From the NCBI GenBank assembly GCA_002712335.1, contig PATI01000069.1, positions 7,060 through 71,059 on the forward strand: DNA of 64,000 nt. The letters are read 5' to 3'. Shown one piece after another: positions 42,171 to 51,784 of the stretch. This DNA comes from Rhodospirillaceae bacterium. GTDB taxonomy: Bacteria; Pseudomonadota; Alphaproteobacteria; MPNO01; UBA2964. Below the pieces are notes generated by a model. The model made no database searches, was not told the DNA's origin, and saw only the letters and a list, made by a program, of their open reading frames with translations. Within the stretch, counting starts at the first letter, position 1, and each line of letters starts with the position of its first letter. Both the position numbers and the translations under genes were made by a program.

Positions 42171-43579
42171 TGTTTTTTTCCCATTCTACGGACATCTGTA
42201 AAATGGCCATTTACTGCCGCGGCGGCGGCCATGGCTGGACTTACAAGGTGCGTTCGGGCGCCCCTTCCCTGTCTTCCTTCAAAGTTTCTGTTGGAAGTTG
42301 ATGCACATCGCTCTCCATTTTTTACGAAATCACCATTTACCCCAATACACATCGAGCATCCAGCTTCCGGGCGCCAATCTACCCCAGAGTCAATAAATAT
42401 TTTATCTAGGCCTTCTTGTTCCGCTTGGCTCTTGATGAGTCCTGAGCCGGGAACTATCAGCGTTGGGATTTTGGCTTTTCTGCCATTGAATACGGTAGCA
42501 GCTTCCCGTAAATCCTCAATTCGGCTGTTTGTGCAGGACCCGATAAATACGCGGTCTACCTTGATATCAGAAATTACCTGTCCAGGCATTAGACCCATAT
42601 ATTCCATTTTACGTTTTAATGCCGCTTGTTTTTTTGTGTCGGTTTCTAGAGACGGATCAGGAACGCTACCTCCAATTGGTAATACATCTTCCGGGCTGGT
42701 TCCCCATGTTACCATGGGTTCCATTTGAGTCGCATCAACAGTCGCTTCCTTGTCAAATGAAGCGTCTCTATCGCTCGAGAGAGTCCTCCAAAATTCTTCG
42801 GCCCTATCCCAGTCAGATCCCTCGGGTGCATAGGGCCTACCATTTAGGTATTTAAAAGTTTTTGTATCAGGCGCAATCATCCCCGCCCGTGCTCCAGCTT
42901 CTATCGACATATTGCAAACGGTTAATCTTTCCTCAATGGAAAGATCTTCTATACCTTGTCCAGTATATTCAATGACATGCCCGCTTCCTCCTGCAGCTCC
43001 AATTCTGTGAATAATTGATAGGACTATATCTTTCGCTGTTACGCCGATTGGGCGTTTACCGGTAACGGTTATCCTCATTGATTTTGGTTTTGGTTGCCAT
43101 AAAGTCTGAGTTGCAAGCACATGGCTGACATCTGAGGCGCCGATCCCAAAGGCAAGAGCACCAAGTGCCCCGTGGGTTGATGTATGCGAATCTCCACAAA
43201 CAATAATCATGCCGGGTTGGGTGATACCTTGTTCTGGTCCTACGACGTGGATAATGCCCCTTCGTTGATCTTTTAACTCGAAGAGGTTTAATCCGTTTCT
43301 TTTTGCGTTTTTTAAAAGATTGGTAACTAAAGCACGTGTCTCCTCGTCGGCATAATCTGAGTTATTTAATCCCGTTGTTGGTGTGTAATGGTCCGGTATA
43401 GCATAGGTTCGTTCGGGGTGACGTACACTGCGATCATTTCCGTGGAGCATATTAAAGGCATGAAAAGATAATTCGTGGCAATAATGTCGGTCAATGAAGA
43501 GGAGAGTCTGGCCGGCTTCGTTATTGGTAATGGTATGATGTTTCCAAATTTTTTCAAAAAGTGACTGCGGAGCGCTCAT
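42167..43579 (-). CDS. leuC: 3-isopropylmalate dehydratase, large subunit
   Basis: A 470-residue aconitase-family subunit with the [4Fe-4S] cluster. Cluster cysteines are visible in VFIGSCTNSRIEDL and in EAGCSMCIGVNGD; ICGDSHTSTHGALGALAFGIG is the substrate/cluster helix. It is the first gene of leuC-leuD-small membrane protein on the minus strand. Length and motifs are full, with no sign of damage. Regulatory leader or attenuator was not seen in the 44 bp before the start. Confidence 0.95.
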   Translation of the reverse strand: MSAPQSLFEKIWKHHTITNNEAGQTLLFIDRHYCHELSFHAFNMLHGNDRSVRHPERTYAIPDHYTPTTGLNNSDYADEETRALVTNLLKNAKRNGLNLFELKDQRRGIIHVVGPEQGITQPGMIIVCGDSHTSTHGALGALAFGIGASDVSHVLATQTLWQPKPKSMRITVTGKRPIGVTAKDIVLSIIHRIGAAGGSGHVIEYTGQGIEDLSIEERLTVCNMSIEAGARAGMIAPDTKTFKYLNGRPYAPEGSDWDRAEEFWRTLSSDRDASFDKEATVDATQMEPMVTWGTSPEDVLPIGGSVPDPSLETDTKKQAALKRKMEYMGLMPGQVISDIKVDRVFIGSCTNSRIEDLREAATVFNGRKAKIPTLIVPGSGLIKSQAEQEGLDKIFIDSGVDWRPEAGCSMCIGVNGDFVKNGERCASTSNRNFEGRQGRGARTHLVSPAMAAAAAVNGHFTDVRRMGKKQ

Positions 43580-43623
43580 TTAAATTTCCTTTTGGAACCA
43601 ATATGTAAATGTGAGGATCCTAT

Positions 43624-44205
43624 TTATTCTTTTGGTAGTGCGTGTCGTTGCATTAAGCCAGCTTGAGATGCGGCAAAGACAAGAGTAAGGATTATCAGTC
43701 CAAAGACTTTGAAAGATATCCAAAAATCTGTGCTCTGCGTGCGCCAAATGATTTCGTTAAGTAGAGCCATCGAGACGAAAAACCATGCAAACCTAAGTGT
43801 GAGTTTATGCCAGCCGGCGTCATCCATTGGCCATGCAGCTGACATCAAAGGCCTGAGCAAAGGTTTCTTAAAAAGAAGGCCCGTAAAAAGAATGATAGCA
43901 AATAAGGCTTGAACAATAGTCGGTTTCATCTTTATGAAAGTTTCATCTTGAAGCCAAAGTGTCAGTCCCCCGAACACTCCAACAATTACAGCTGTTATTA
44001 AAGGCATCATGGGTATGCGTTTTACAACAATTAAAGAAACTACTAGGGCAACCGCCGTTGTAACCATCAAAGCGGCAGTCGCTGTCAGGAGGGGTGTGCT
44101 CTTACTTATATCGGGTGAGAGCATGTAAACTATAAAGAAAACGGCTAAAGGTGTATAATCTAGAGTAGGTTTCAACCAATTAGGTTCAGCTTTTTCATTT
44201 GTCAT
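43624..44205 (-). CDS. YciB/IspZ-type inner membrane-spanning protein
   Basis: A 193-residue multi-pass membrane protein of the YciB (septation protein A) family. It shows the LKPTLDYTPLAVFFIVYM start, DETFIKMKPTIVQALFA, and the NEIIWRTQSTDFWISFKVFG stretch near 150. YciB acts at the inner membrane in envelope synthesis and interacts with cell elongation/division proteins. ATG 44205 is preferred; an upstream in-frame start adds a non-hydrophobic leader and collides with the divergent gene. Confidence 0.87.
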   Translation of the reverse strand: MTNEKAEPNWLKPTLDYTPLAVFFIVYMLSPDISKSTPLLTATAALMVTTAVALVVSLIVVKRIPMMPLITAVIVGVFGGLTLWLQDETFIKMKPTIVQALFAIILFTGLLFKKPLLRPLMSAAWPMDDAGWHKLTLRFAWFFVSMALLNEIIWRTQSTDFWISFKVFGLIILTLVFAASQAGLMQRHALPKE

Positions 44206-44373
44206 CGCAAATTCCACTTTCTTGAACGCTTGGATATTAGTAACACATATTAACGAGTGCAATGAGACAATATGGATTATTGGTGCGTTGACGGGGTGCC
44301 CTTGGCAAATTACCGTCAAGGAAAGAATTGGCCTAAAACGTCATTAATGCACAATATTTTAAGGGATATTTCA

Positions 44374-45075
44374 ATGGTAGAATTCACAAACGTACAATTA
44401 GAAGGCAATGAAATGCGGATTGCTTATTCATCACCGGGGGACAAAGCAGAATATCCCGCGATAGTGGTTATGTACCATCGAGGTGGGTTTGATGAATTTA
44501 CAGTTAAGGTTTGTGATGATTTGGCGGACGCTGGTTTTTTTTCAGCGGCAATGGATCTTTATCATTGGCCACCCCTTCTGGAACCTGCCGCAGAAAACCC
44601 ATTTCCCGTTGATCCTGAGATAATCAAGGATATAACAGCAACTGTGGGTTGGTTATCAGGACGAAAAGATGTTGATAGTAATCGTCTGGGCATTTTGGGT
44701 CACTGTATGGGTGGCCGTATGGCCTTGTTGGGCGCTGCTACTCATGATGTTTTCAAGGCTTGTGTGCCCTATTATCCCGGTAATACCTTTAAGCCGTGGA
44801 GTGAGGATGGACCGTCACCATTTGAGCTTTTAGGGGATATCAGAGCCAGGATATTGGGTTTCTTTGGCAATGACGACCAAAATCCTTCACCTGAAGATCG
44901 GGATAAAATTTCTGCTGAGTTGACGAGGCTCGGTGTTGAGCATGAATTTCATGGTTATGACGGTGCCGGCCATGCCTTTCAAAACTTTGTTGCTCCAGAG
45001 CGCTTTCGTCCCGAGGCGACAGTTGATTCTTGGAGTAAGACGATCAGCTTCCTGAACCAAACTTTAAAGGACTAA
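44374..45075 (+). CDS. Dienelactone hydrolase family protein
   Basis: A 233-residue alpha/beta hydrolase of the dienelactone hydrolase family. The catalytic nucleophile is cysteine C111 in GHCMGGR, as in true dienelactone hydrolases; the acid is in FGNDDQNPS and the histidine in GAGHAF. It opens dienelactone-like lactones from aromatic ring cleavage or similar esters. ATG 44374 is chosen because AAGGGA is spaced 7 bp upstream; an earlier start at 44272 adds a leader not typical of the family. A class II aldolase gene follows. Confidence 0.86.
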   Translation: MVEFTNVQLEGNEMRIAYSSPGDKAEYPAIVVMYHRGGFDEFTVKVCDDLADAGFFSAAMDLYHWPPLLEPAAENPFPVDPEIIKDITATVGWLSGRKDVDSNRLGILGHCMGGRMALLGAATHDVFKACVPYYPGNTFKPWSEDGPSPFELLGDIRARILGFFGNDDQNPSPEDRDKISAELTRLGVEHEFHGYDGAGHAFQNFVAPERFRPEATVDSWSKTISFLNQTLKD

Positions 45076-45122
45076 GCAATTATTGGTTTTTGTTTCTTGA
45101 AGAAAAATTACAATATTACATC

Positions 45123-45845
45123 ATGGATTTAGAGATTTCCCACGCGGTCCTTAAGGAATTAGTTGTAGCAAATAGGATTTTGGCTAACGAAGGAGTGGTT
45201 GATGCCTTTGGGCATGTTAGCGTACGGCATCCAGAGAACCCTGAGAGGTATATCATGGCTTGCTCCCGTAGCCCTGGGATTGTAACTATTGCAGATCTAA
45301 TGGAGTACACTTTAGACGGTGACCCCATCGACCAACAGGGCCGCCCAATGTACGCTGAAAGACATATCCACGGCGGTATTTACGAAGTTCGATCAGATCT
45401 ACATTCTGTTATACACAGTCATTCTCATGCCGTTATCCCATTCGGTTTGACGGGCGCAGCAATACGACCAGTTTTTCATATGGGGTCGACTATGCTTGGG
45501 CCAATCCCAATATGGGATATTTCCGATAAATTTGGAGACACTACTTTACTGGTTCTTAACATGGAGCAGGGGCGTGACTTGGCTAGGGGACTGAACCATG
45601 GGCAGATCGCATTGATGCGTGGGCACGGGTGTGTGGTTGGAGCGGAGACAATTAAAAAGGCGGTTATGATGGCGGTATATTTGGAGGATAATGCGAAGCT
45701 CCAAATGCAGGCAATGCAAATGGGTCAACCGCGATATATGACTGCAGAGGAAATAAGACTTTGTAGTGAGCGCATCGGAGGGGATCTGGCAATTGATAGA
45801 GCATGGGAATATTGGTCAGTTCGCGCTGGCTGTAGTGACATTTGA
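45123..45845 (+). CDS. Class II aldolase/adducin family protein
   Basis: A 240-residue zinc aldolase-fold protein. VVDAFGHVSVRHPENPERYIM starts the fold, the zinc histidines are in HSHSHAVIPF and RGHGCVVG, and E is in ERHIHGGIY. Start ATG 45123 lacks a clear ribosome binding site; a TTG at 45090 is the alternative. Neighbours are dienelactone hydrolase upstream (48 bp) and zapE downstream. It may act on an open-chain hydroxy acid from that hydrolase, but this is only inference. Confidence 0.85.
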   Translation: MDLEISHAVLKELVVANRILANEGVVDAFGHVSVRHPENPERYIMACSRSPGIVTIADLMEYTLDGDPIDQQGRPMYAERHIHGGIYEVRSDLHSVIHSHSHAVIPFGLTGAAIRPVFHMGSTMLGPIPIWDISDKFGDTTLLVLNMEQGRDLARGLNHGQIALMRGHGCVVGAETIKKAVMMAVYLEDNAKLQMQAMQMGQPRYMTAEEIRLCSERIGGDLAIDRAWEYWSVRAGCSDI

Positions 45846-45891
45846 AACATCGAGCTAGATTGTAATCTGTAATTGGAACTTTTTTAAGCCC

Positions 45892-47037
45892 ATGAATTCT
45901 GAAAGTCTTATTCAAATTTACGATAGACGACTTGAGGACGGAAAAATTCGTCCAGATCCAGATCAACAGAAAATTGCTCGTATGTTACAGGGTCTCAACG
46001 ATAATTTAAAGAAGGCCAGTCAGCCAGAGGCAGGGATTACCAACTTATTGAAATTCTTTCAGGGAGGTCTTCAAGACAAACGGCTAATGAAGGGTCTTTA
46101 TATCTATGGCCCCCCCGGCCGGGGAAAATCCATGCTGATGGATTTATTTTACGATAACTCGTCTGTGATCAAACGCAGGCGTGTGCATATTCATCCTTTC
46201 ATGCAGGAAGTACAGACCAAACTGCATCAGTGGCGTCAGGAAGGCGGCGGCAAACAGGCTAAAGAGCCTCTACCACGTTTGGCACAGGAAATTGCAGCGG
46301 AAAGTCCATTGCTTTGTTTCGACGAGTTTCAAGTTGAAGCCGTGGTTGATGCAATGATTTTGCGGCGCCTATTTGAAACTATGTTTGAATATGGAGTAAC
46401 TGTGGTGGCAACGTCAAACACTGCTCCAGATGATCTTTATAAGGGAGGATTGCAGCGCGATCGATTTCTGCCATTTATAGAATTGCTTAAGGAAAAAATG
46501 CAGGTTGTGGAATTGTGCGGCGGAACTGACTATCGCCGCGACCGTATTAATTCTGTAGGGGTATATCATAGTCCCCTTGGAGTGGGAGCTGAGGAAGCTT
46601 TAAATGATGCTTTTTTGGGTCTTACGGATGGTGCCGAAGGTATGCAGGAAAAACTCCTTGTTCATGGAAGGACAATTCTTGTCCCAAAGGCAGCGCGCGG
46701 AGTAGCGTATTTTCCGTTTGATGCGCTTTGTGTTCAGCCTCTCGGTGTCGCGGATTATTGGACGATTGCTTGTCGGTATCAGACCCTAATTTTATCTGAA
46801 ATACCAATTTTTAAGCCAAGTGATAGAAATATTGCCAAACGTTTCAGTATTTTAATAGAAACTTTATATGAACAGAAGACGAAGTTGATTTGTTCTGCGG
46901 CGGCAGCTCCTGACAATCTCTACACGGAAGGTGATGGCGCTGAAATTTTTACTCGTATAGCCTCTAGGTTAGATGAGATGCAATCCGAAGAATATTTGTC
47001 TGCGCCACATAATCCGGCAGCCCCAAAAGTGCTTTAG
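45892..47037 (+). CDS. zapE: Cell division protein ZapE/AFG1-like ATPase
   Basis: A 381-residue AAA+ P-loop ATPase. Walker A is GPPGRGKS near 83-90, Walker B LLCFDEFQVEAVVDAMIL near 140, and the AFG1 sequence VVATSNTAPDDLYKGGLQRDRFLPFIELL follows. In proteobacteria ZapE links to the Z-ring; in mitochondria the homologue aids protein quality control. It ends 5 bp from the convergent SDR gene. Full length and motifs intact. Confidence 0.9.
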   Translation: MNSESLIQIYDRRLEDGKIRPDPDQQKIARMLQGLNDNLKKASQPEAGITNLLKFFQGGLQDKRLMKGLYIYGPPGRGKSMLMDLFYDNSSVIKRRRVHIHPFMQEVQTKLHQWRQEGGGKQAKEPLPRLAQEIAAESPLLCFDEFQVEAVVDAMILRRLFETMFEYGVTVVATSNTAPDDLYKGGLQRDRFLPFIELLKEKMQVVELCGGTDYRRDRINSVGVYHSPLGVGAEEALNDAFLGLTDGAEGMQEKLLVHGRTILVPKAARGVAYFPFDALCVQPLGVADYWTIACRYQTLILSEIPIFKPSDRNIAKRFSILIETLYEQKTKLICSAAAAPDNLYTEGDGAEIFTRIASRLDEMQSEEYLSAPHNPAAPKVL

Positions 47038-47042
47038 CTTAT

Positions 47043-47912
47043 TTAATTATTTCTGGTTATTGACCATGTTTTTGTCAAAGTACCATCCCGTTCTGGGGGC
47101 AAAAATATGGCTTCTTCACGGCAGGATTCTAAAGCGTCAATCGGAGGTAGTTTATCATTCCATTTTACCCCGATAAATCTACAACCCGTTAAAGCCCTCG
47201 CGCCGTCTGAAGCTAACCAGACTGACGGCGGCACGATGATTTCTGGTGGCAGGAATTGTTTATTATTGATTTTAGCTGCCGCTCTAACGGCTGGAAGGAC
47301 AAACTCTGTCTCCACTGCACCTCCGGGGGCAATAGAGTTTACAGTCACTCCGGTGTTCTTTAAATCTTGGGCCCAACATAGCGTCATCGCTTCAAGGGCG
47401 GCCTTCGATGGCCCATAGGGGGATTCATTAGGGCGGTACATTGACGATCGAGATTTGCTTACATTAATAATTCGTCCATAATTCTGTTTTAACATGAACT
47501 TTACAGCTGAGTAAGCCATATTAAATGGTCCATTTATGTTTGCGTTTACAATCGCACTCCAGCCGTTTGGGTTGCCCTCGTAAAATTTGACGCGGTCATC
47601 TGCCATCATGCCCTGACCGAGACCTGCATTGTTGATCAAAATATCTAGCCGGCCCAAATCCCTAATTGTCTGACGTACGACCTCCTGACAAGCACCTAAG
47701 TCGGTGACATCTGATTGAATGGCCAGCACCGATAACTGGTTGTTTATATTTTGGAGTTCTTCAGCCACTTTTTGAATCTGGTCTATATTTTTAGCTGCTG
47801 TAATTACAATACCTCGCGCTCCCGCTTCGGCATATCCTATAGCCATAGCGCGACCAAGACCTCGACCACCACCGGTAATTATTGCAATTTTTCCTTCCAG
47901 TGGATTTTTCAT
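47043..47912 (-). CDS. Short-chain dehydrogenase/reductase
   Basis: A 289-residue SDR with TGGGRGLG, NNAGLGQG, a serine in NVSKSR and YGPSK. It resembles the SDR at 11965-12828 in the extended C-terminal part (WLASDGARALTGCRFIG and a KWND ending), so the two are probably paralogues. ATG 47912 follows GAGGAAAG; the longer reading from 47939 lacks such a signal. The gene is convergent with zapE and ends 5 bp from it. Substrate unknown. Confidence 0.87.
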   Translation of the reverse strand: MKNPLEGKIAIITGGGRGLGRAMAIGYAEAGARGIVITAAKNIDQIQKVAEELQNINNQLSVLAIQSDVTDLGACQEVVRQTIRDLGRLDILINNAGLGQGMMADDRVKFYEGNPNGWSAIVNANINGPFNMAYSAVKFMLKQNYGRIINVSKSRSSMYRPNESPYGPSKAALEAMTLCWAQDLKNTGVTVNSIAPGGAVETEFVLPAVRAAAKINNKQFLPPEIIVPPSVWLASDGARALTGCRFIGVKWNDKLPPIDALESCREEAIFLPPERDGTLTKTWSITRNN

Positions 47913-48010
47913 ATGACTTTCCTCAACAATGATATGCACTTAAGTTAGAATAGCCATATAATCTGAACATATAAATGTACTTGTTGGGTATTTGAAAGGT
48001 TCGTGTAGAT

Positions 48011-48580
48011 ATGTCTCTGGATTTCGAAGAGTGTCCTTTTTGGGATTTTTCAATTGATTTGTACGGTCGAAAAGGTGTTTCAGCAGCCTGTATTGCTCTT
48101 CAGGACAGGCATAAACTGGACGTCAATATCATTCTGTTGAGTATGTGGATGGGTCATAGTGGCAGGGCTGTGATAAATCATGATACCCTAATTAACGCGC
48201 TTGATGTATCAACTCGCTGGAATAAAGAGATCATTTGTGGCATTCGGGCAGTAAGGCTATCTCTAAAAGATAATTTCGCTCCTATACCTATAGGAGATAG
48301 TGAACAGTTGCGTAAAAAATTGTTGGCCTTAGAAATAGATGGCGAGCATCTGGAACAATTAGCTATAGCGTCCACAATAACCTCAGAACCAAATTCTCAG
48401 CTCGACCAGACCTTACGCCTAGCGATTTGCACAGCTAATTTGGGTCTTTATTTTACGCACTTGGACGCCAAATTAATCGAGGAAGACTATTCGAACGTAA
48501 GAGACATTATATCGGCAACATTCGACGGAATTAATGAAGAAAATGTTAATTTGGCAATGCAGTCATTTGCTGCTATTTAG
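48011..48580 (+). CDS. TIGR02444/DUF2390 family protein
   Basis: A 189-residue protein of a conserved family of unknown function. The family start FWDFSIDLYGRKGVSAACIALQ and DVNIILLSMWMGHSG near 35-49 are visible, and RWNKEIICGIRAVR near 73 follows. Mostly helical, cytoplasmic. It stands between an SDR and the HTH-RibA gene, with 78 bp before the latter. No function is assigned in the family. Confidence 0.8.
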   Translation: MSLDFEECPFWDFSIDLYGRKGVSAACIALQDRHKLDVNIILLSMWMGHSGRAVINHDTLINALDVSTRWNKEIICGIRAVRLSLKDNFAPIPIGDSEQLRKKLLALEIDGEHLEQLAIASTITSEPNSQLDQTLRLAICTANLGLYFTHLDAKLIEEDYSNVRDIISATFDGINEENVNLAMQSFAAI

Positions 48581-48658
48581 CTAACAATGGCATTATGGTA
48601 ACAATACCGCATATAAAAATTTAACTGAGTTGGGACTATAGGGTATCAGTAGAGTTAG

Positions 48659-50014
48659 ATGGCAAGCTTAAAAGGTAGAATCCAGTCTCGTTTAGAAAAA
48701 CTGGGTAAATCAGCCCGCAGGGCATCAATAGATGGGGGATTGAACCCTGATGCAATACGGAATGTTCTAAGAGATAAATCGTTGAGTCCGAGGTGGAATA
48801 CTTTGGAGGGTATTGCACGGGGCCTCGATTGGAAGGTGGAAGCATTACTTGGGCTACCGTCAAGCCGCACTACCAAAGAAGATGGTAAATCAGATTATGG
48901 CCTAGCTCCCATTGTTGGGCACCACAGCTCAATGGTTGCTGTAGACCGAGCTTCTCATGAGTTTAGAAGAGGACGGCCAATAAATATTCGAGATTCTTCC
49001 GGGACCTCTTTGCTTGCCGTCCCATCCGAAATGGCAACTGACAAGGCTATCAATTGGCTGATAGAAATGGGGGTCAGTGATCCTGCTGTGGCTATCACGC
49101 ATCATCGTGCACGAACATTAAAAGTGCGTTTATACACCGATCAAATTGTATTGATCCCCTTTAAATTTTGGCGCAGTGCGGAAATTGCAAAAACCATCGC
49201 TGATCCGAGAGCTGACTTATCTAACCCCCTCAGAGGACCTTATGAGGCCATAAGGTCTGCTACAAGCGAGGCAAGTATTGCAGCTGTTCAACTTGCTAAA
49301 ATAGCCCGCCTGTTGCCGTCGGCCATTTTAGTTGAGTGCAGTCAAGAGGTTGAACAATCTTTTAAAGACGAGGGCGGATATACAATTCTGAACTCGGAAA
49401 TAATGTCCTATGAAATGGACACATCTGCAGCACTAAGACAAATAAATGCTGCCCGCGTTCCGCTGGAGAATGCAGAAAATACAAGAATCCTATCCTTTCG
49501 ATCACCAGATGGGGGAAGAGAGCATCTCGCAATTGTCATAGGGGATCCGCCGATTGGATTACCCGTTTTGGCTCGAATACATTCAGAGTGTTTTACGGGA
49601 GATCTTATAGGGTCATTGAAATGTGACTGTGGGCAGCAACTGCGCGGAGCAGTATCCCAAATTTCACAGGAAGGTGCAGGGATACTACTTTATTTACGGC
49701 AAGAGGGTCGGGGAATTGGCCTAACCAACAAGTTAAGGGCGTATGCGCTGCAAGACCAAGGCTTTGATACTGTAGAAGCCAATGAACGGTTAGGATTTGA
49801 ATCAGACGAACGAATTTTCTTGCCTGCAGCCAGAATTCTGAAACAGTTGGGCTATGAAACGGTCCGCCTGATGACGAATAATCCAGATAAGGTGGAAGGC
49901 CTAAAGTCATCTGGAATAGACGTCGTTGAGCGCGTACCGCATGCATTCCCTTCAAATGACCATAACGAATTTTATCTATCGGTTAAAAAGGAAAAAAGTG
50001 GTCATTTATTATGA
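48659..50014 (+). CDS. ribA: HTH domain fused to GTP cyclohydrolase II
   Basis: A 451-residue protein. Residues about 6-65 form an XRE/S24-repressor-type helix-turn-helix (ARRASIDGGLNPDAI, LSPRWNTLEGIARGLD). Residues about 93-260 match the extra N-terminal domain of alphaproteobacterial RibA (VDRASHEFRRGRPI). The C-terminal GTP cyclohydrolase II has zinc cysteines C311, C322 and C324 (KCDCG) and YLRQEGRGIGL at 345-355. It makes the first riboflavin intermediate from GTP. Starting at M92 would give an ordinary RibA, but no ribosome binding site precedes it and the frame is open throughout, so the HTH is part of the protein. Confidence 0.85.
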   Translation: MASLKGRIQSRLEKLGKSARRASIDGGLNPDAIRNVLRDKSLSPRWNTLEGIARGLDWKVEALLGLPSSRTTKEDGKSDYGLAPIVGHHSSMVAVDRASHEFRRGRPINIRDSSGTSLLAVPSEMATDKAINWLIEMGVSDPAVAITHHRARTLKVRLYTDQIVLIPFKFWRSAEIAKTIADPRADLSNPLRGPYEAIRSATSEASIAAVQLAKIARLLPSAILVECSQEVEQSFKDEGGYTILNSEIMSYEMDTSAALRQINAARVPLENAENTRILSFRSPDGGREHLAIVIGDPPIGLPVLARIHSECFTGDLIGSLKCDCGQQLRGAVSQISQEGAGILLYLRQEGRGIGLTNKLRAYALQDQGFDTVEANERLGFESDERIFLPAARILKQLGYETVRLMTNNPDKVEGLKSSGIDVVERVPHAFPSNDHNEFYLSVKKEKSGHLL

Positions 50015-51057
50015 TGTTGCGAGCATTTTTTTATACATGGTGAGGCTTCCAGAAGCGATTTTATTAATGCTCCTTGAAGCTTATCGCTTTCGGCATCATA
50101 AACATCATGGTTGATTTGCTCTCGGACTAACCATTGTTGCTCTATATGTAAAAATCGGTTGGTTGTCGTGAAAGTACCCTTATGACAAATGTCGGGGCTC
50201 AAGTTTAAGTGTCGGCCTTGGATATTGGTGTGACCACATACCCGGCGATATTTGTATCTATTATCCTGCAAGTCCTGACAACTTGTAGCTAGCTTTGATG
50301 ACTTCAAGGATTTTCTAAGACTATCTCGAACTCTATTTACAACACTGGCAGCATTGTTTTTTTGGCCCATTGAGCCATCAGAAAGTACAAACAATGTCTT
50401 GGTCTCCCTGCCAGAAAACCCGTGCAACTGAATAAAAAGGGCTTTAGGCCATAATTTTGCGAATAAAACGTGACTGGAGTGGAACATGTTGGGCAGATAA
50501 TGAGACGGGTCTGAAATCGGGTAACTCTCTCTTATGCCGCCACAAACACTAGTTCTTCCATCACAGTGAGATTTCGACATAGCGGCACAGCGATTGTTGC
50601 CCGAGATAATTGCGGCTCTTCCCCTTAAGGCTTTTAAAAGAAGAACGGATTGGATTCCTGTAAGTCTATCTTTTATAGGGTGGGGTGCTTCTAAAACTAA
50701 GTTTCTTTCAGGGTTTCTCGCAATAATTATGTATGGCCCCTTTCCGGTGCGTATGGGACTTAAGTACCAAAAGCCCTTTTGATCCTCGGTAATTAATTCA
50801 GCAGTGTATTGTTCTGACTTTAATTTAAAAAAATTCGGATTAAGTGGTTGCTTAAGGATTGTGTTAATTAATTGCTTTAGATCTGAGAAGTCTGACTTTT
50901 TATAGGGGATAGTTTCGATAGAATGCTGTGGTAGATATTCAGCGTGTTTTATTTTATCCCTCAAGGACGTGTTACTACATCCTGTTACAATAAAGACAAC
51001 AACAGAGGCGATTATTATAAAATGATTTTTGAAATGGAAAATGGTTGATTTAAACAA
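50002..51057 (-). CDS. Putative lipoprotein of unknown function
   Basis: A 351-residue exported protein. A lipobox with C27 (VFIVTGC) follows a hydrophobic N-terminus, so it should be anchored in the periplasmic membrane face. Possible metal-site residues are E123 and H126 in LEAPHP with D130, and H212 in IQLHGF; several cysteines (CAAM, HCDG, VCGG) could make disulfides. The EAPH motif recalls zinc amidohydrolases and carboxypeptidases, but no family was recognised. It overlaps the RibA 3' end by 13 bp in convergent orientation. Confidence 0.6.
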   Translation of the reverse strand: MFKSTIFHFKNHFIIIASVVVFIVTGCSNTSLRDKIKHAEYLPQHSIETIPYKKSDFSDLKQLINTILKQPLNPNFFKLKSEQYTAELITEDQKGFWYLSPIRTGKGPYIIIARNPERNLVLEAPHPIKDRLTGIQSVLLLKALRGRAAIISGNNRCAAMSKSHCDGRTSVCGGIRESYPISDPSHYLPNMFHSSHVLFAKLWPKALFIQLHGFSGRETKTLFVLSDGSMGQKNNAASVVNRVRDSLRKSLKSSKLATSCQDLQDNRYKYRRVCGHTNIQGRHLNLSPDICHKGTFTTTNRFLHIEQQWLVREQINHDVYDAESDKLQGALIKSLLEASPCIKKCSQHHNK

Positions 51058-51066
51058 TATCTCAGT

Positions 51067-51777
51067 TTACTGAGGCGAAATTTCGGGGTCCCCCGCAGTC
51101 ATATAATCCCAAAGACGTTCATATATTCTGCCGGTTCCGGTTGCCCTTACCTTGCTTTCCGCTTCTGTAAAACAAACTGACTCGTTTTCCGCCTTAGAGG
51201 CCATAACCGCCAATTCGGTACCTGCGGATTCTTCTAAATAAAATGCCATAACAATGCTTTCTTCGACCGTGGGTGCCACGCATACAGCACCATTCCCTCT
51301 CATGACTATGGCTCTGTTATTTCCTAAAGATTTTGCAAAATCAGAAGCCTGTTCGTCCGATCGCAAGAGTAGAGGGTCATCCCAGAGAGGTGGACTTGGA
51401 TAAAAATAAGAGCCGAAGCCCAAGCGGGCTTTCGGTGTCTTTCTGAAAGTTGAGAGGGTCATGACATTTCGAGGAAACACACGGCAAATGCCGTTCACAT
51501 CTTTCCTAGCTGCGTATATTTGTTGATGACATCTTACTTCTCCAAGAACCCCGCTGGGTAATTCTCCATTTATGGGTACTACAGACCCATCCTCTCCTGG
51601 TTTTATTAAGCCCATCGGCTTAGGTGCGCATACAAGAAATTTTCTATCATCAAGCCGTGCACTGACATGTCCGTATGCATGAACAAGGTTATGTCGCGCT
51701 AACGCCCTTGCTGCTAACCTAACCCTCTTTTGGGTATTTTCTATCGGTTCCTCAAGTGATCCAAAATCGTTTCCCAT
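51067..51777 (-). CDS. Class II aldolase-like protein with lost zinc ligands
   Basis: A 236-residue protein with the class II aldolase/adducin fold (NLVHAYGHVSARLDDRKFLV; E80 in GEVRCHQQIYAAR). The zinc histidine pair expected in the IHTH-type position is I97-C98-R99-V100, and the third, normally RGHG, is R160-G161-N162-G163. So all three zinc ligands are replaced, as in adducin-type pseudoenzymes, while the fold is otherwise complete. It starts 7 bp after the extradiol dioxygenase gene, which suggests one transcript. It may be a binding or structural partner, or a metal-independent enzyme. Confidence 0.82.
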   Translation of the reverse strand: MGNDFGSLEEPIENTQKRVRLAARALARHNLVHAYGHVSARLDDRKFLVCAPKPMGLIKPGEDGSVVPINGELPSGVLGEVRCHQQIYAARKDVNGICRVFPRNVMTLSTFRKTPKARLGFGSYFYPSPPLWDDPLLLRSDEQASDFAKSLGNNRAIVMRGNGAVCVAPTVEESIVMAFYLEESAGTELAVMASKAENESVCFTEAESKVRATGTGRIYERLWDYMTAGDPEISPQ

Positions 51778-51784
51778 AACAATT

